The notes beneath the pieces were generated by a model. That model saw only the letters and a program-made list of their open reading frames with translations, had not been told where the DNA came from and searched no databases. 64,000 bases of DNA from the NCBI GenBank assembly GCA_016717655.1, contig JADKFC010000030.1:1-64000 (forward strand), written 5' to 3'. The DNA is from Saprospiraceae bacterium (lineage in GTDB: Bacteria > Bacteroidota > Bacteroidia > Chitinophagales > Saprospiraceae). Positions 57,270-64,000 of the stretch are shown piece by piece (position 1 is the first letter of the stretch; each line of letters opens with the position of its first letter). Made by a program: the position numbers and the translations under genes.

Positions 57270-58658
57270 TTCAATTCTGCGGAGGTATTTACCGGATCTT
57301 AAAAACTGTTGGATGATCAGATTGGCTTCTGGCGTACTCAAACGTTTTTCAACGTGGGTGGTAAGTTCAAGTGCAGATGTGTAGGCAAAGGATGCATCCA
57401 TGAACCCAAATCCAAAATAACTTTTTTGAGAAACCCAAATCACTCCGTTCTCTTCACTGTTCCGACCTTCAGTAATCAGAATAAAATCGTTCTCAAATAC
57501 TTTAGTCAAATGCACCTTGGCTTCTTCAGCTCTTTCATTATAAGCTGTGGGACTTTCTTCTCCTACGCAGGCACCATAACATTCGCCCATTTGGTGGTAT
57601 ATGCACCTACGAGGATTGCCAACATCTATTTTCTCTTCACAAAGGGAATACAGCTCGCGGACCATACCCAAACTCCCTTTGGCAGATGCAATACTCGAAT
57701 GATAGGATAAGATCTGGCCTTTGAGTTTTTTACTGCTTTCCGATTCCAGATGAAATACACGATAGCCTTTTTCATCATAAGCTGTGGAAATTACATAAGG
57801 GTATTCCTTTTTCTTTTGGGCCCTATTAATCTCCGGGTTGTGTACTTTAATTTCTTCACTTTCCAACAATAGGGCAATTAGTTCTGAACCTGTAATGGTA
57901 AAATCCAGATCATGAACCTGACGCATCAATTTTTCCTGTTTAGCAGTAATCTGTCCAAAGTGCTGCAAGATTCGAGAGCGGATATTGATACTTTTACCTA
58001 CATAAATAATCGTTCCATATCGATCATAGAAATAGTATACACCCGTTAGTTCCGGCAATTGGTGAAGCCTTTCAATATGAATGGCTTCCGGCAATTTGTT
58101 TTCTCGGATGCCCCTGTTTATAAGTGCTGCTACATTCTCATCCTGGTTGCTGTCTGTAACCTTCAATAAGAGTTGGGTGGCAGCCAGCGCGTCATCCAGG
58201 GCTCTATGTCGGGCTTCAACCCGAATACCGAAATGACGAATCAGGTTTCCCAGACTATAGGAAGCAAGGCCGGGAAAAGCCTTCCTTGACAACTTAACAG
58301 TACATAATTGTTTGCGCGAAAAAGTATAGCCCAGTCTCTCAAATTCATATCTGATAAAATTGTAATCAAAATTAACATTATGAGCTACAAAAATAGCTCC
58401 TTCTGTAAGCAGAACAATTTCTTTGGCTACTTCATAAAATCGGGGAGCATTTTGCACCATATCGTCGGTAATGCCGGTTATTCGGGTAATTTCGTGGGGA
58501 ATCGATCTTTCAGGATTGATCAAGGTGGCATACTGATCCAAGATTTCTACCCCATCCGTTATAACAATTGCAATCTCCGTTATCTTATCGCGTTTGGGCA
58601 TACCTCCGGTTGTTTCAATATCGACTACCGCAAATTTTTTTTGCCCCTTATTTGCCAT
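57264..58658 (-). CDS. DnaQ-like exonuclease fused to a UvrC-type GIY-YIG nuclease (Cho-like)
   Basis: A 464-residue fusion. Residues 1-180 are a DEDDh exonuclease with VVDIETTGG, VAHNVNFDYNF and HRALDDALAA, the full catalytic set. Residues 195-290 are a GIY-YIG nuclease domain (LTGVYYFYDRYG, IIYVGKSINIRSRILQHF, ALLLESEEIKVHNPEIN) related to the N-terminus of UvrC and to Cho. A C-terminal domain with RRCIYHQMGECYGACVG follows. Fusions of this type occur in Bacteroidota and actinobacteria and may act in excision repair. The stop converges on hemD with six bases of overlap. Confidence 0.9.
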   Translation of the reverse strand: MANKGQKKFAVVDIETTGGMPKRDKITEIAIVITDGVEILDQYATLINPERSIPHEITRITGITDDMVQNAPRFYEVAKEIVLLTEGAIFVAHNVNFDYNFIRYEFERLGYTFSRKQLCTVKLSRKAFPGLASYSLGNLIRHFGIRVEARHRALDDALAATQLLLKVTDSNQDENVAALINRGIRENKLPEAIHIERLHQLPELTGVYYFYDRYGTIIYVGKSINIRSRILQHFGQITAKQEKLMRQVHDLDFTITGSELIALLLESEEIKVHNPEINRAQKKKEYPYVISTAYDEKGYRVFHLESESSKKLKGQILSYHSSIASAKGSLGMVRELYSLCEEKIDVGNPRRCIYHQMGECYGACVGEESPTAYNERAEEAKVHLTKVFENDFILITEGRNSEENGVIWVSQKSYFGFGFMDASFAYTSALELTTHVEKRLSTPEANLIIQQFLRSGKYLRRIEL

Positions 58659-58688
58659 TTGAACTAGTAGCTTTTGTGAAAATGCTGA

Positions 58689-59488
58689 TTAGATGAAGGG
58701 TTTCATTTCCTCCAGAACAGCCAGACAAGCCTGACGGGCAGACCTTCCGAAATTTTCGTCTGAAGAAGCATATAAGATATTACGTGAACTATTAATCAAT
58801 AAACCGATATCTTGATTCAGGCCATTTTCACAGGTCATCTGCATATCACCTCCTTGTGCACCAACACCTGGTACCAGAAAAAAATAGTCAGGTACCAGGT
58901 CCCTTACTTGCTTAATTAGATGGGGATGAGTTGCCCCAACCACAAACATAGTATTTTGGGGTGTGCCCCAGCTTGCCACTGTTGTGATCACTTTTTCATA
59001 TAATTTTTCGCCTCCCATATCCAGCATTTCAAAATCCTGGGCTCCCTGGTTGGAGGTTAATCCTAAAACAATCACCCATTTATTATCATATGCCAAAAAA
59101 GGTTCAACGGAGTCCCTTCCCATATAGGGTGCCACAGTGACGGCATCAAAGTTGAAGAACTCAAAAAATGCTTTAGCATACATGGCAGAGGTGTTGCCAA
59201 TGTCGCCTCTTTTGGCATCTGCAATGGTAAAACAGTGAGAAGGAATACAAGCCTTGACTTTTTCCAGTGTTTCCCAGCCTTTTGTACCCAAACATTCAAA
59301 AACGCCAGATTAGGCTTATAGGCGACAGTCAGGTCGTGGGTTTGTTCAATTATTTCTTTGCAAAACTCATAAACCGGATCCTGTGTGTGCTTTAGATGTG
59401 CTGGAATTTTTTGCATATCGGGATCAAGCCCAACACACAAAAAACTCTGTTTTTGACGAATTTGTTGAATCAGTTGTTCTCTGTTCAT
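58689..59488 (-). CDS. pyrF: orotidine 5'-phosphate decarboxylase, one frameshift
   Basis: Decarboxylates OMP to UMP, the last step of pyrimidine synthesis. The N-terminus MNREQLIQQIRQKQ leads to SFLCVGLDPDMQKIP, and the catalytic Lys/Asp lie in TIADAKRGDIGNTS. The phosphate-binding block FLVPGVGAQGGDM and the tail with INSSRNILYAS mark the longer type 2 group. The frame breaks at 59298-59302: one base is missing from the A5 run, and the repaired sequence is LAFFECLGTKGWETLEKV. The length is 266 residues from the ATG at 59488. The NifU-like gene ends one base upstream. Confidence 0.94.
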
Positions 59489-59489
59489 G

Positions 59490-59750
59490 CTACACAACCC
59501 CGATCATGCCATTGACGGCTTCCACATTTTTTATTTCAGGAACCCTGCTCCTAATGGCTTGTTCTACACCGGCTTTCATGGTCATGGTACTCATCGAGCA
59601 AAATTCACAATTGCCCAACCATTTTACCCTAACAGTTAGGTCTTCAGTAATTTCTATCAATTCAATATTACCTCCATCTACGGCCAGATGGGGACGAATA
59701 TCTTCAAGGGCCTGATTTACTTTATTGAACAACTCAGTTTGAATCGGCAT
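59490..59750 (-). CDS. NifU-like iron-sulfur scaffold domain protein
   Basis: An 86-residue protein with the NifU C-terminal (NFU) domain: HLAVDGGNIELIEI, VKWLGNCEFCSMSTMTMKAG with the cluster-binding CxxC, and VEAVNGMIGVV. It is a free-standing carrier of iron-sulfur clusters in the cytoplasm. It is near the Mrp-like gene (63409-64000), also an iron-sulfur carrier, but four kilobases away. A -7 element TATTTTTG lies 18 bases upstream. Confidence 0.93.
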   Translation of the reverse strand: MPIQTELFNKVNQALEDIRPHLAVDGGNIELIEITEDLTVRVKWLGNCEFCSMSTMTMKAGVEQAIRSRVPEIKNVEAVNGMIGVV

Positions 59751-59767
59751 TAATTTGAATTATTTAG

Positions 59768-59775
59768 CAAAAATA
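59768..59775 (-). promoter_or_regulatory. -7 promoter element for the NifU-like gene
   Basis: TATTTTTG on the minus strand, 17 bases before the ATG at 59750. No good -33 box is seen. Confidence 0.35.
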
Positions 59776-59876
59776 ACATTTTTTCGTACAATGCCCCCAG
59801 CCTTAATCGCTACTCGGGCGCATAAATCTAAACCCATCAACAAAACGATTGTTTCATCAGTGGCCAAGAAAAGAAC

Positions 59877-61484
59877 TTATTTTGAAAAGAACAATTGGGA
59901 ATCTGCTCCCGATTCACCTGCTATTGTAACAATATAAATGCCATATGGCCATAAATTTTGACTTATATTCAAAATTTTATTGCCATAGGAAGGCACCTTC
60001 AAATCTGACCTGTACAAAATCTGCCCCATAGTATTAGAGATCAAAAGTTGGTAGTCAGTTTCATCTGGAGTCAGATATTCAAGGATCAATTCTCCATTGA
60101 TAGAATTTACTGTTTTTATTTCAACTTCGCCCTTTGGTGATGGTAGCAATAATTTTCCATCACAAGGATCATCCATCAGTGCCAATGCTCCTTCTCCATT
60201 GAGATAACCTCCGTACTTAGTTTGGTCTTTTAGATCGTTGGTTTTTGTCAAACTCTGCAAAACTGCATTGCGAACAGCAAGGGCTGCAGCTGCCTTGTCA
60301 TTATTGATCAAGTTGGAGAAAGATTCACAAGGTGTAGAAAACAAAAGTGCTAAGGTTCCTGCCACCATGGGACTAGAAGCAGAAGTGCCCGAAAATTCCT
60401 TGACAAAGCCATCGTTTTTTGTTAAGGTCACCAGATTTTCACCTGGTGCCGCCATGGCAATATATTTGGTGCCAAATCCTGCTCTGAATACTTTTTTGCC
60501 CGACTCATCAATGTTTGTAGTGCTTATAAAATAATCAGAGCTGCAAGTAGATGGCATATCACCTAAAATATCTACATTGACCGGCTCATTGTCTGTTGCG
60601 CCTACACAAATTCCTTCAGAACCCAACAAGTCATACATTGCACACCATTGTTTGTAGGGTTCTTCATTTCCCCATGCCTTGGCTATGCCACCTGAATAAT
60701 TGGTTACCAAAACAAAGGCTCCTTTATCTCCTTTAGAGCTTAGATAAAGCCTTTTCATTTTTAGAACATACGAATAGGCAATAATAATTTCATCCAGTTT
60801 ATTAACACCATAAATGGGAAGTATTTTAACATCCCAGTTGATACCTGATATACCTAGATTGTTATTGCCTATTGCCCCCATAATACCCGAAACTCCGGTA
60901 CCATGATTGGTCGCAATGGGAGTACCATTATTGAGATCAACGTTATATCCCATATGGTCATCTATATAACCATTTCCGTCGTTGTCTTTACCGTCATTTG
61001 GGATTTCTTTTTTGTTGATAAAGATATTGTCTTTTATATCGCTGTGATTTATATCCAGGCCATCATCTAAAACTGCAATAACAATTTCTTTGCCATCGAA
61101 GGTACGACCTCCGGTGGTTACATCCCATATTTTTGTAATTTTTGAAAAGCTAAGTGCCCATTGTTCCGTAAAGAGAACATCATTGGGGGATTGTCTGATA
61201 TTTAAAAATTGATTTCTACTTAAAAATTCAATTTCAGGCATTGTTTTTAAACTCTTTTCTACCTCTTTTGCACTGGAAAATGAACACTCAATTTTGTACA
61301 TCTGCAAATCTGGCGAAAGCTCTGTGGAAACAATTTGACTTCTCGAATCTACCATTTGGGAAAGTCGGGAATTTAAATCAGTGGGCTTGAGCGAACTCCT
61401 TATTAAAAACTCGTTTTCAATGAATTGGGCATTGGCGAATGCAGCATAAAATAACCAGCTAAGAAGGACGATATATCTAATCAT
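59877..61484 (-). CDS. secreted S8 subtilisin-type protease with T9SS sorting domain
   Basis: Signal peptide MIRYIVLLSWLFYAAFANAQ starts at 61484; an earlier in-frame ATG lies upstream of a -7 element. An inhibitor-like prodomain (residues about 20-110, for example TDLNSRLSQMVDSRSQIVS) is followed by the S8 domain with Asp140 in AVLDDGLDINHSDI, His194 in NHGTGVSGIMGA and Ser368 in FSGTSASSPMVAG. The last 75 residues (MGQILYRSDLKV to GADSQLFFSK) are a T9SS C-terminal sorting domain, so the enzyme is likely exported to the cell surface. The total is 535 residues. The gene is intact. Confidence 0.92.
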   Translation of the reverse strand: MIRYIVLLSWLFYAAFANAQFIENEFLIRSSLKPTDLNSRLSQMVDSRSQIVSTELSPDLQMYKIECSFSSAKEVEKSLKTMPEIEFLSRNQFLNIRQSPNDVLFTEQWALSFSKITKIWDVTTGGRTFDGKEIVIAVLDDGLDINHSDIKDNIFINKKEIPNDGKDNDGNGYIDDHMGYNVDLNNGTPIATNHGTGVSGIMGAIGNNNLGISGINWDVKILPIYGVNKLDEIIIAYSYVLKMKRLYLSSKGDKGAFVLVTNYSGGIAKAWGNEEPYKQWCAMYDLLGSEGICVGATDNEPVNVDILGDMPSTCSSDYFISTTNIDESGKKVFRAGFGTKYIAMAAPGENLVTLTKNDGFVKEFSGTSASSPMVAGTLALLFSTPCESFSNLINNDKAAAALAVRNAVLQSLTKTNDLKDQTKYGGYLNGEGALALMDDPCDGKLLLPSPKGEVEIKTVNSINGELILEYLTPDETDYQLLISNTMGQILYRSDLKVPSYGNKILNISQNLWPYGIYIVTIAGESGADSQLFFSK

Positions 61485-61514
61485 ATTAAATTTCAATATA
61501 AAGCGTTTACCTAT

Positions 61515-61522
61515 CAAAATTA
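61515..61522 (-). promoter_or_regulatory. -7 promoter element for the S8 protease
   Basis: TAATTTTG on the minus strand matches TAnnTTTG. The ATG at 61484 lies about 30 bases downstream. No matching -33 box is seen at the normal distance. Confidence 0.35.
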
Positions 61523-61577
61523 ATGGGTTTATTGAATTCATTGCGAAAAAAGTACAAAAATGTCAGGAAAACAAGAC

Positions 61578-62321
61578 TTATAGTCCTAAAATCTTCTTCT
61601 CTGCCCTTTCTAAATCCTCCTGAGTATCCACCCCAATACCGTGATTTTGACATTCAAAGGCATGGATGTCATAGCCATTTTCCAACCATCTCAGCTGTTC
61701 TAGTACTTCAGATTGTTCGAGGCCACTCTGTTTGAGCTGACAAATTTGATACAACGTATCTCTTCGAAAACCATAGAGACCTATGTGCCTCCAATAATTT
61801 GTTTTCTTTAGCCAATCTTTAAAAGGCACATCCCTTTGAGCTGGTATGGCTGTTCTGCTAAAATATAGAACCTTCCCTAACTTATTGAAAACCAACTTAA
61901 CCACATTGAAGTCAAATAATTGGTTTTCGTCACTTACACTTTCATATAGGGTTGAAATCGAAGTTCCTCCTTGTAAATAATAATCAACCAATTGTTGGAT
62001 CGTCCGTGGTTCAATCATAGGCTCATCGCCCTGCATATTTATAAAAACATCATAATCGGGCATTTTTTGTGCAACCTCTCCAATTCGATCTGTTCCTGAA
62101 ACATGGTCTGCAGAAGTCATGATGGCTTCGCCACCGAATTGGACTACAGTATCAAATACTTCATTACTGTCTGTAGCCACCAATACCTTGTTGACTTTAT
62201 TAACTTTTAAAGCTGCCTCATAAACCCATTGCACCATAGGCTTGCCAGCCAATGGCAAAATTACTTTTCGCGGCAATCTTGAAGAAGACAGTCGGGCCGG
62301 TATGACAATACAGGTTTTCAA
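61578..62321 (-). CDS. kdsB: 3-deoxy-manno-octulosonate cytidylyltransferase
   Basis: Activates Kdo as CMP-Kdo for the inner core of lipopolysaccharide. The 247-residue protein begins MKTCIVIPARLSSSRLPRK, the nucleotide-binding signature of the family. Others are VLVATDSNEVFDTV, FINMQGDEPMIEP and FSRTAIPAQRD, with RHIGLYGFRRDTLYQ later. It lies two bases after the LysM/double-psi-barrel gene, so both envelope genes share a transcript. The lipid A genes (51521-54774) lie about 7 kb away. Confidence 0.95.
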   Translation of the reverse strand: MKTCIVIPARLSSSRLPRKVILPLAGKPMVQWVYEAALKVNKVNKVLVATDSNEVFDTVVQFGGEAIMTSADHVSGTDRIGEVAQKMPDYDVFINMQGDEPMIEPRTIQQLVDYYLQGGTSISTLYESVSDENQLFDFNVVKLVFNKLGKVLYFSRTAIPAQRDVPFKDWLKKTNYWRHIGLYGFRRDTLYQICQLKQSGLEQSEVLEQLRWLENGYDIHAFECQNHGIGVDTQEDLERAEKKILGL

Positions 62322-62323
62322 TC

Positions 62324-63291
62324 TTACTTTTTGTACCTCATTTCAATCTGAAACCTGGAATCCAGCGCCCCTAATGATTCTGCAGCTCCTTCTGATAAAA
62401 CCACATCAATGTCATTTCTATAAGTCTCCTCCGGAATCCTGCCAATAACTTTTGCTCTAACCGTTCTTCTTAACATGGGGTTGTAAAGTTCTATGATACT
62501 ATTGATTGCAGCTGAGTTGTGCAGCACATATTTATTGGTGTTTGCTCGATGTCCGTGTTGCCAGTATGCAACTCCTTTATCGGCCACCCAAACTTCTACA
62601 TTGTCTTCGACCGGTTCGGTTTCAGATTCATCGTCTTTCCTTTTTCGTTCCCTACAATTTCTCCGTGGTTTTGAGTCTTCTTTTCTGCAACCACTTTTTT
62701 AAAGATGGTGGGCTCTTCGTTTTTGCTGTTTCTACCTTTTACTATTACCGGTTTGGGGTCTGATTTTACTAAATTTTTCTTTTCCTTAGAAGTAGTTATA
62801 GAAACATCTTGTTTGCGGTCCCTCAAATCAATCCACCCCACCAGCACATCAGCTCCGACTTTTAATTGACACCCAGGCAAATCATTTCTTTCACAAAAAT
62901 TGTTGAGGTCATCTTTCAAATTTACCTTGACGATCCGGTAGGCCGTTTCTCCTTTTTTGACTTTATAAAAAATGGGAACTACATCATCATAGCTGCCTTT
63001 TAAGTTCTTTTTGATGATTTTGTCAGGGCTTATGGGTATCTGGATGATAGTGCCTGCTGCCAATGACTGACCGGTATTCATGTGGTTTTTTGCCCTTAAT
63101 TCCAACTCCTGGCTGCCAAATAGTCTGGCTAAAACGGCTGGATGATCACCTCTTCCCACCGGGTAAAAAACATAAGGTTTTTGGTTTTTGTCAAATTCCA
63201 GCTTCAAATACGCAGGCTTTTGGGCATTTAGTCCCCCTATATTGGCAATCATACACACCAATAAAGCATTAAATATTGAGACCTTCTTCAT
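62324..63291 (-). CDS. LysM-like protein with a C-terminal RlpA-like double-psi barrel, one frameshift
   Basis: A secreted protein (signal peptide MKKVSIFNALLVCMIANIGGLNAQ). Two LysM-like segments, VFYPVGRGDHPAVLARLFGS and FYKVKKGETAYRIVKVNLKD, may bind peptidoglycan. After a charged linker (residues about 165-230), a frameshift by one missing base near 62641-62652 divides the gene. The repaired last part has ADKGVAYWQHGHRA and RRTVRAKVIGRIPEETYRND, then LSEGAAESLGALD, as in RlpA-like double-psi barrels. The repaired length is 322 residues. A full promoter lies upstream (63312-63342). kdsB follows after two bases. Confidence 0.78.
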
Positions 63292-63311
63292 AATAACCTA
63301 AATTTAAACCA

Positions 63312-63342
63312 CAAATATATTACATATTTTCGTAATATCAAA
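63312..63342 (-). promoter_or_regulatory. Promoter for the LysM gene, with a short inverted repeat in the spacer
   Basis: On the minus strand TTTG (63342-63339), 19 bases, then TATATTTG (63319-63312). The ATG is at 63291. In the spacer, ATATTAC (63317-63323) and GTAATAT (63332-63338) form a 7-base inverted repeat with an 8-base gap, a possible operator. Confidence 0.6.
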
Positions 63343-63408
63343 ATTTAAATGCAGATTTTATTGGCCATGGCTAGGTTCATGGCGTTCATTTTCAAGGGCA
63401 TATATAGA

Positions 63409-64000
63409 TTATTCAACCATTGACACAATACGAGTAGGCTCCATACTTTCGTTTCGTATGTAAACCTGACGCGCCAATTGTTCACCTAACTTCAGAAAGT
63501 AGCTTCTTCCAGCATGTCCCTCCTGAGCTACACAAGGCTTGCCCTGGTCACTTCCTTCCATCACGGCTTGAACGAGTGGAACTTGTCCGAGTAATACAGT
63601 TGAAGCTTTAAGGGCAAGGCTTTTACCTCCTCCCTGACCAAACAAATAATACTTATGGTCTGGCAATTCTGCCGGAGTAAACCAAGCCATGTTTTCTACT
63701 ACACCCAAAATAGGCACATTGACATTGGGTAGTAAAAACATATTCATAGCTTTTACTGCATCAATTACTGCTACTTGTTGTGGTGTTGTCACCATAACTA
63801 CACCTGTTACAGGAATGGTTTGCACCAAAGTCAGCTGGACATCTCCGGTACCAGGTGGAAGATCAATAATGAGGTAATCTAATTCGGGCCAAAGACAATC
63901 TTGTAAAAACTGACGAATTATGCCTCCCAGCCTTGGACCTCGCAATACAATGGCCTGATCCTCCTCGACGATAAAGCCTATTGACATGACCGGCATGCCA
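63409..64000 (-). CDS. Mrp/NBP35 family iron-sulfur carrier ATPase, C-terminal part
   Basis: Moves iron-sulfur clusters to target proteins. The Walker A loop lies beyond the window edge, so only about 197 residues are visible. Family features seen are PVMSIGFIVEEDQAIVLRGP, DYLIIDLPPGTGDVQLTL, MVTTPQQVAVIDAVKA and GVVENMAWFTP, with the tail PLVQAVMEGSDQGKP. The usual C-terminal cysteine pair is not visible in this part. No frameshift is seen in this piece. About 117 bases separate its end from the LysM gene promoter region. Confidence 0.9.
   Translation of the reverse strand, partial: GMPVMSIGFIVEEDQAIVLRGPRLGGIIRQFLQDCLWPELDYLIIDLPPGTGDVQLTLVQTIPVTGVVMVTTPQQVAVIDAVKAMNMFLLPNVNVPILGVVENMAWFTPAELPDHKYYLFGQGGGKSLALKASTVLLGQVPLVQAVMEGSDQGKPCVAQEGHAGRSYFLKLGEQLARQVYIRNESMEPTRIVSMVE

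Noticed and set aside
31239..59488. Frameshifted core genes as true pseudogenes or programmed frameshifts
   Set aside because: Too many unrelated essential genes are affected, the events are single bases in homopolymers, and no slippery site plus downstream structure pattern is shared.
1..64000. tRNA, rRNA, CRISPR arrays, insertion sequences, prophage or plasmid genes
   Set aside because: None was seen when reading both strands; there are no transposase, integrase, repeat-spacer or cloverleaf patterns that I could recognise.

Overview
The window is a piece of an AT-rich chromosome from a member of the phylum Bacteroidota. The evidence is a fused lpxC/fabZ gene next to lpxD and lpxA, lipoproteins with Bacteroidota-type lipoboxes, C-terminal type IX secretion (T9SS) sorting domains on an M43 metalloprotease and a subtilase, an ECF sigma factor followed by DUF4252 genes, a DUF6089-like barrel protein, and promoters of the Bacteroidota form TTTG-N19/20-TAnnTTTG. 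A Saprospirales- or Chitinophagales-like lineage is my guess; the sequence read by eye does not settle it. I see no rRNA, tRNA, CRISPR array, prophage or insertion sequence.

Layout. 1-1027: tail of a large membrane-anchored protein. 1032-6767 (minus): GH20 hexosaminidase, uvrC, mgsA, queE and ridA in a tight run, then a GmhB-like phosphatase. 6908-14801 (plus): alpha-2-macroglobulin lipoprotein and its usual partner PBP1C. 14892-20637 (plus): TPR lipoproteins, two barrel-like proteins, a di-haem peroxidase and a lactonase. 20698-23496 (plus): ECF sigma factor with a self-type promoter, a membrane anti-sigma candidate and three tandem DUF4252 genes. 23502-31247: MazG-like pyrophosphatase, barrel protein, GDPD, dihydroorotase, tilS, lipoproteins, a T9SS metalloprotease and small proteins. 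31239-35583: tpiA (minus), ppk1 and purB (plus), ended by a strong two-way terminator. 35634-45702 (mostly minus): an M16 peptidase pair, a small secreted protein, an ABC exporter, a GT4 glycosyltransferase, recQ and a barrel protein. 46063-48452 (plus): subtilase and a PAP2_C enzyme. 48453-54774 (minus): lpxD, lpxC/fabZ, lpxA, a lone ABC ATPase, ddl and lysC. 55081-57269 (plus): hemC, an exonuclease-like protein and hemD. 57264-64000 (minus): DnaQ/GIY-YIG fusion, pyrF, nifU-like, subtilase, kdsB, LysM/barrel protein and the end of mrp.

Functional themes are the cell envelope (lipid A, Kdo, peptidoglycan, outer-membrane lipoproteins, secreted proteases), DNA repair (uvrC, recQ, an exonuclease-nuclease fusion) and core metabolism (pyrimidine, purine, haem, lysine-family and triose-phosphate steps).

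A dominant technical feature is that about 18 of roughly 54 genes are split by one or two single-base frameshifts, mostly in short homopolymers, while their reading frames are otherwise well preserved. Several are normally essential (tpiA, lpxC, purB, hemD, pyrF). I read this as uncorrected long-read sequencing error, so each such locus is given as one repaired gene with the break position stated.
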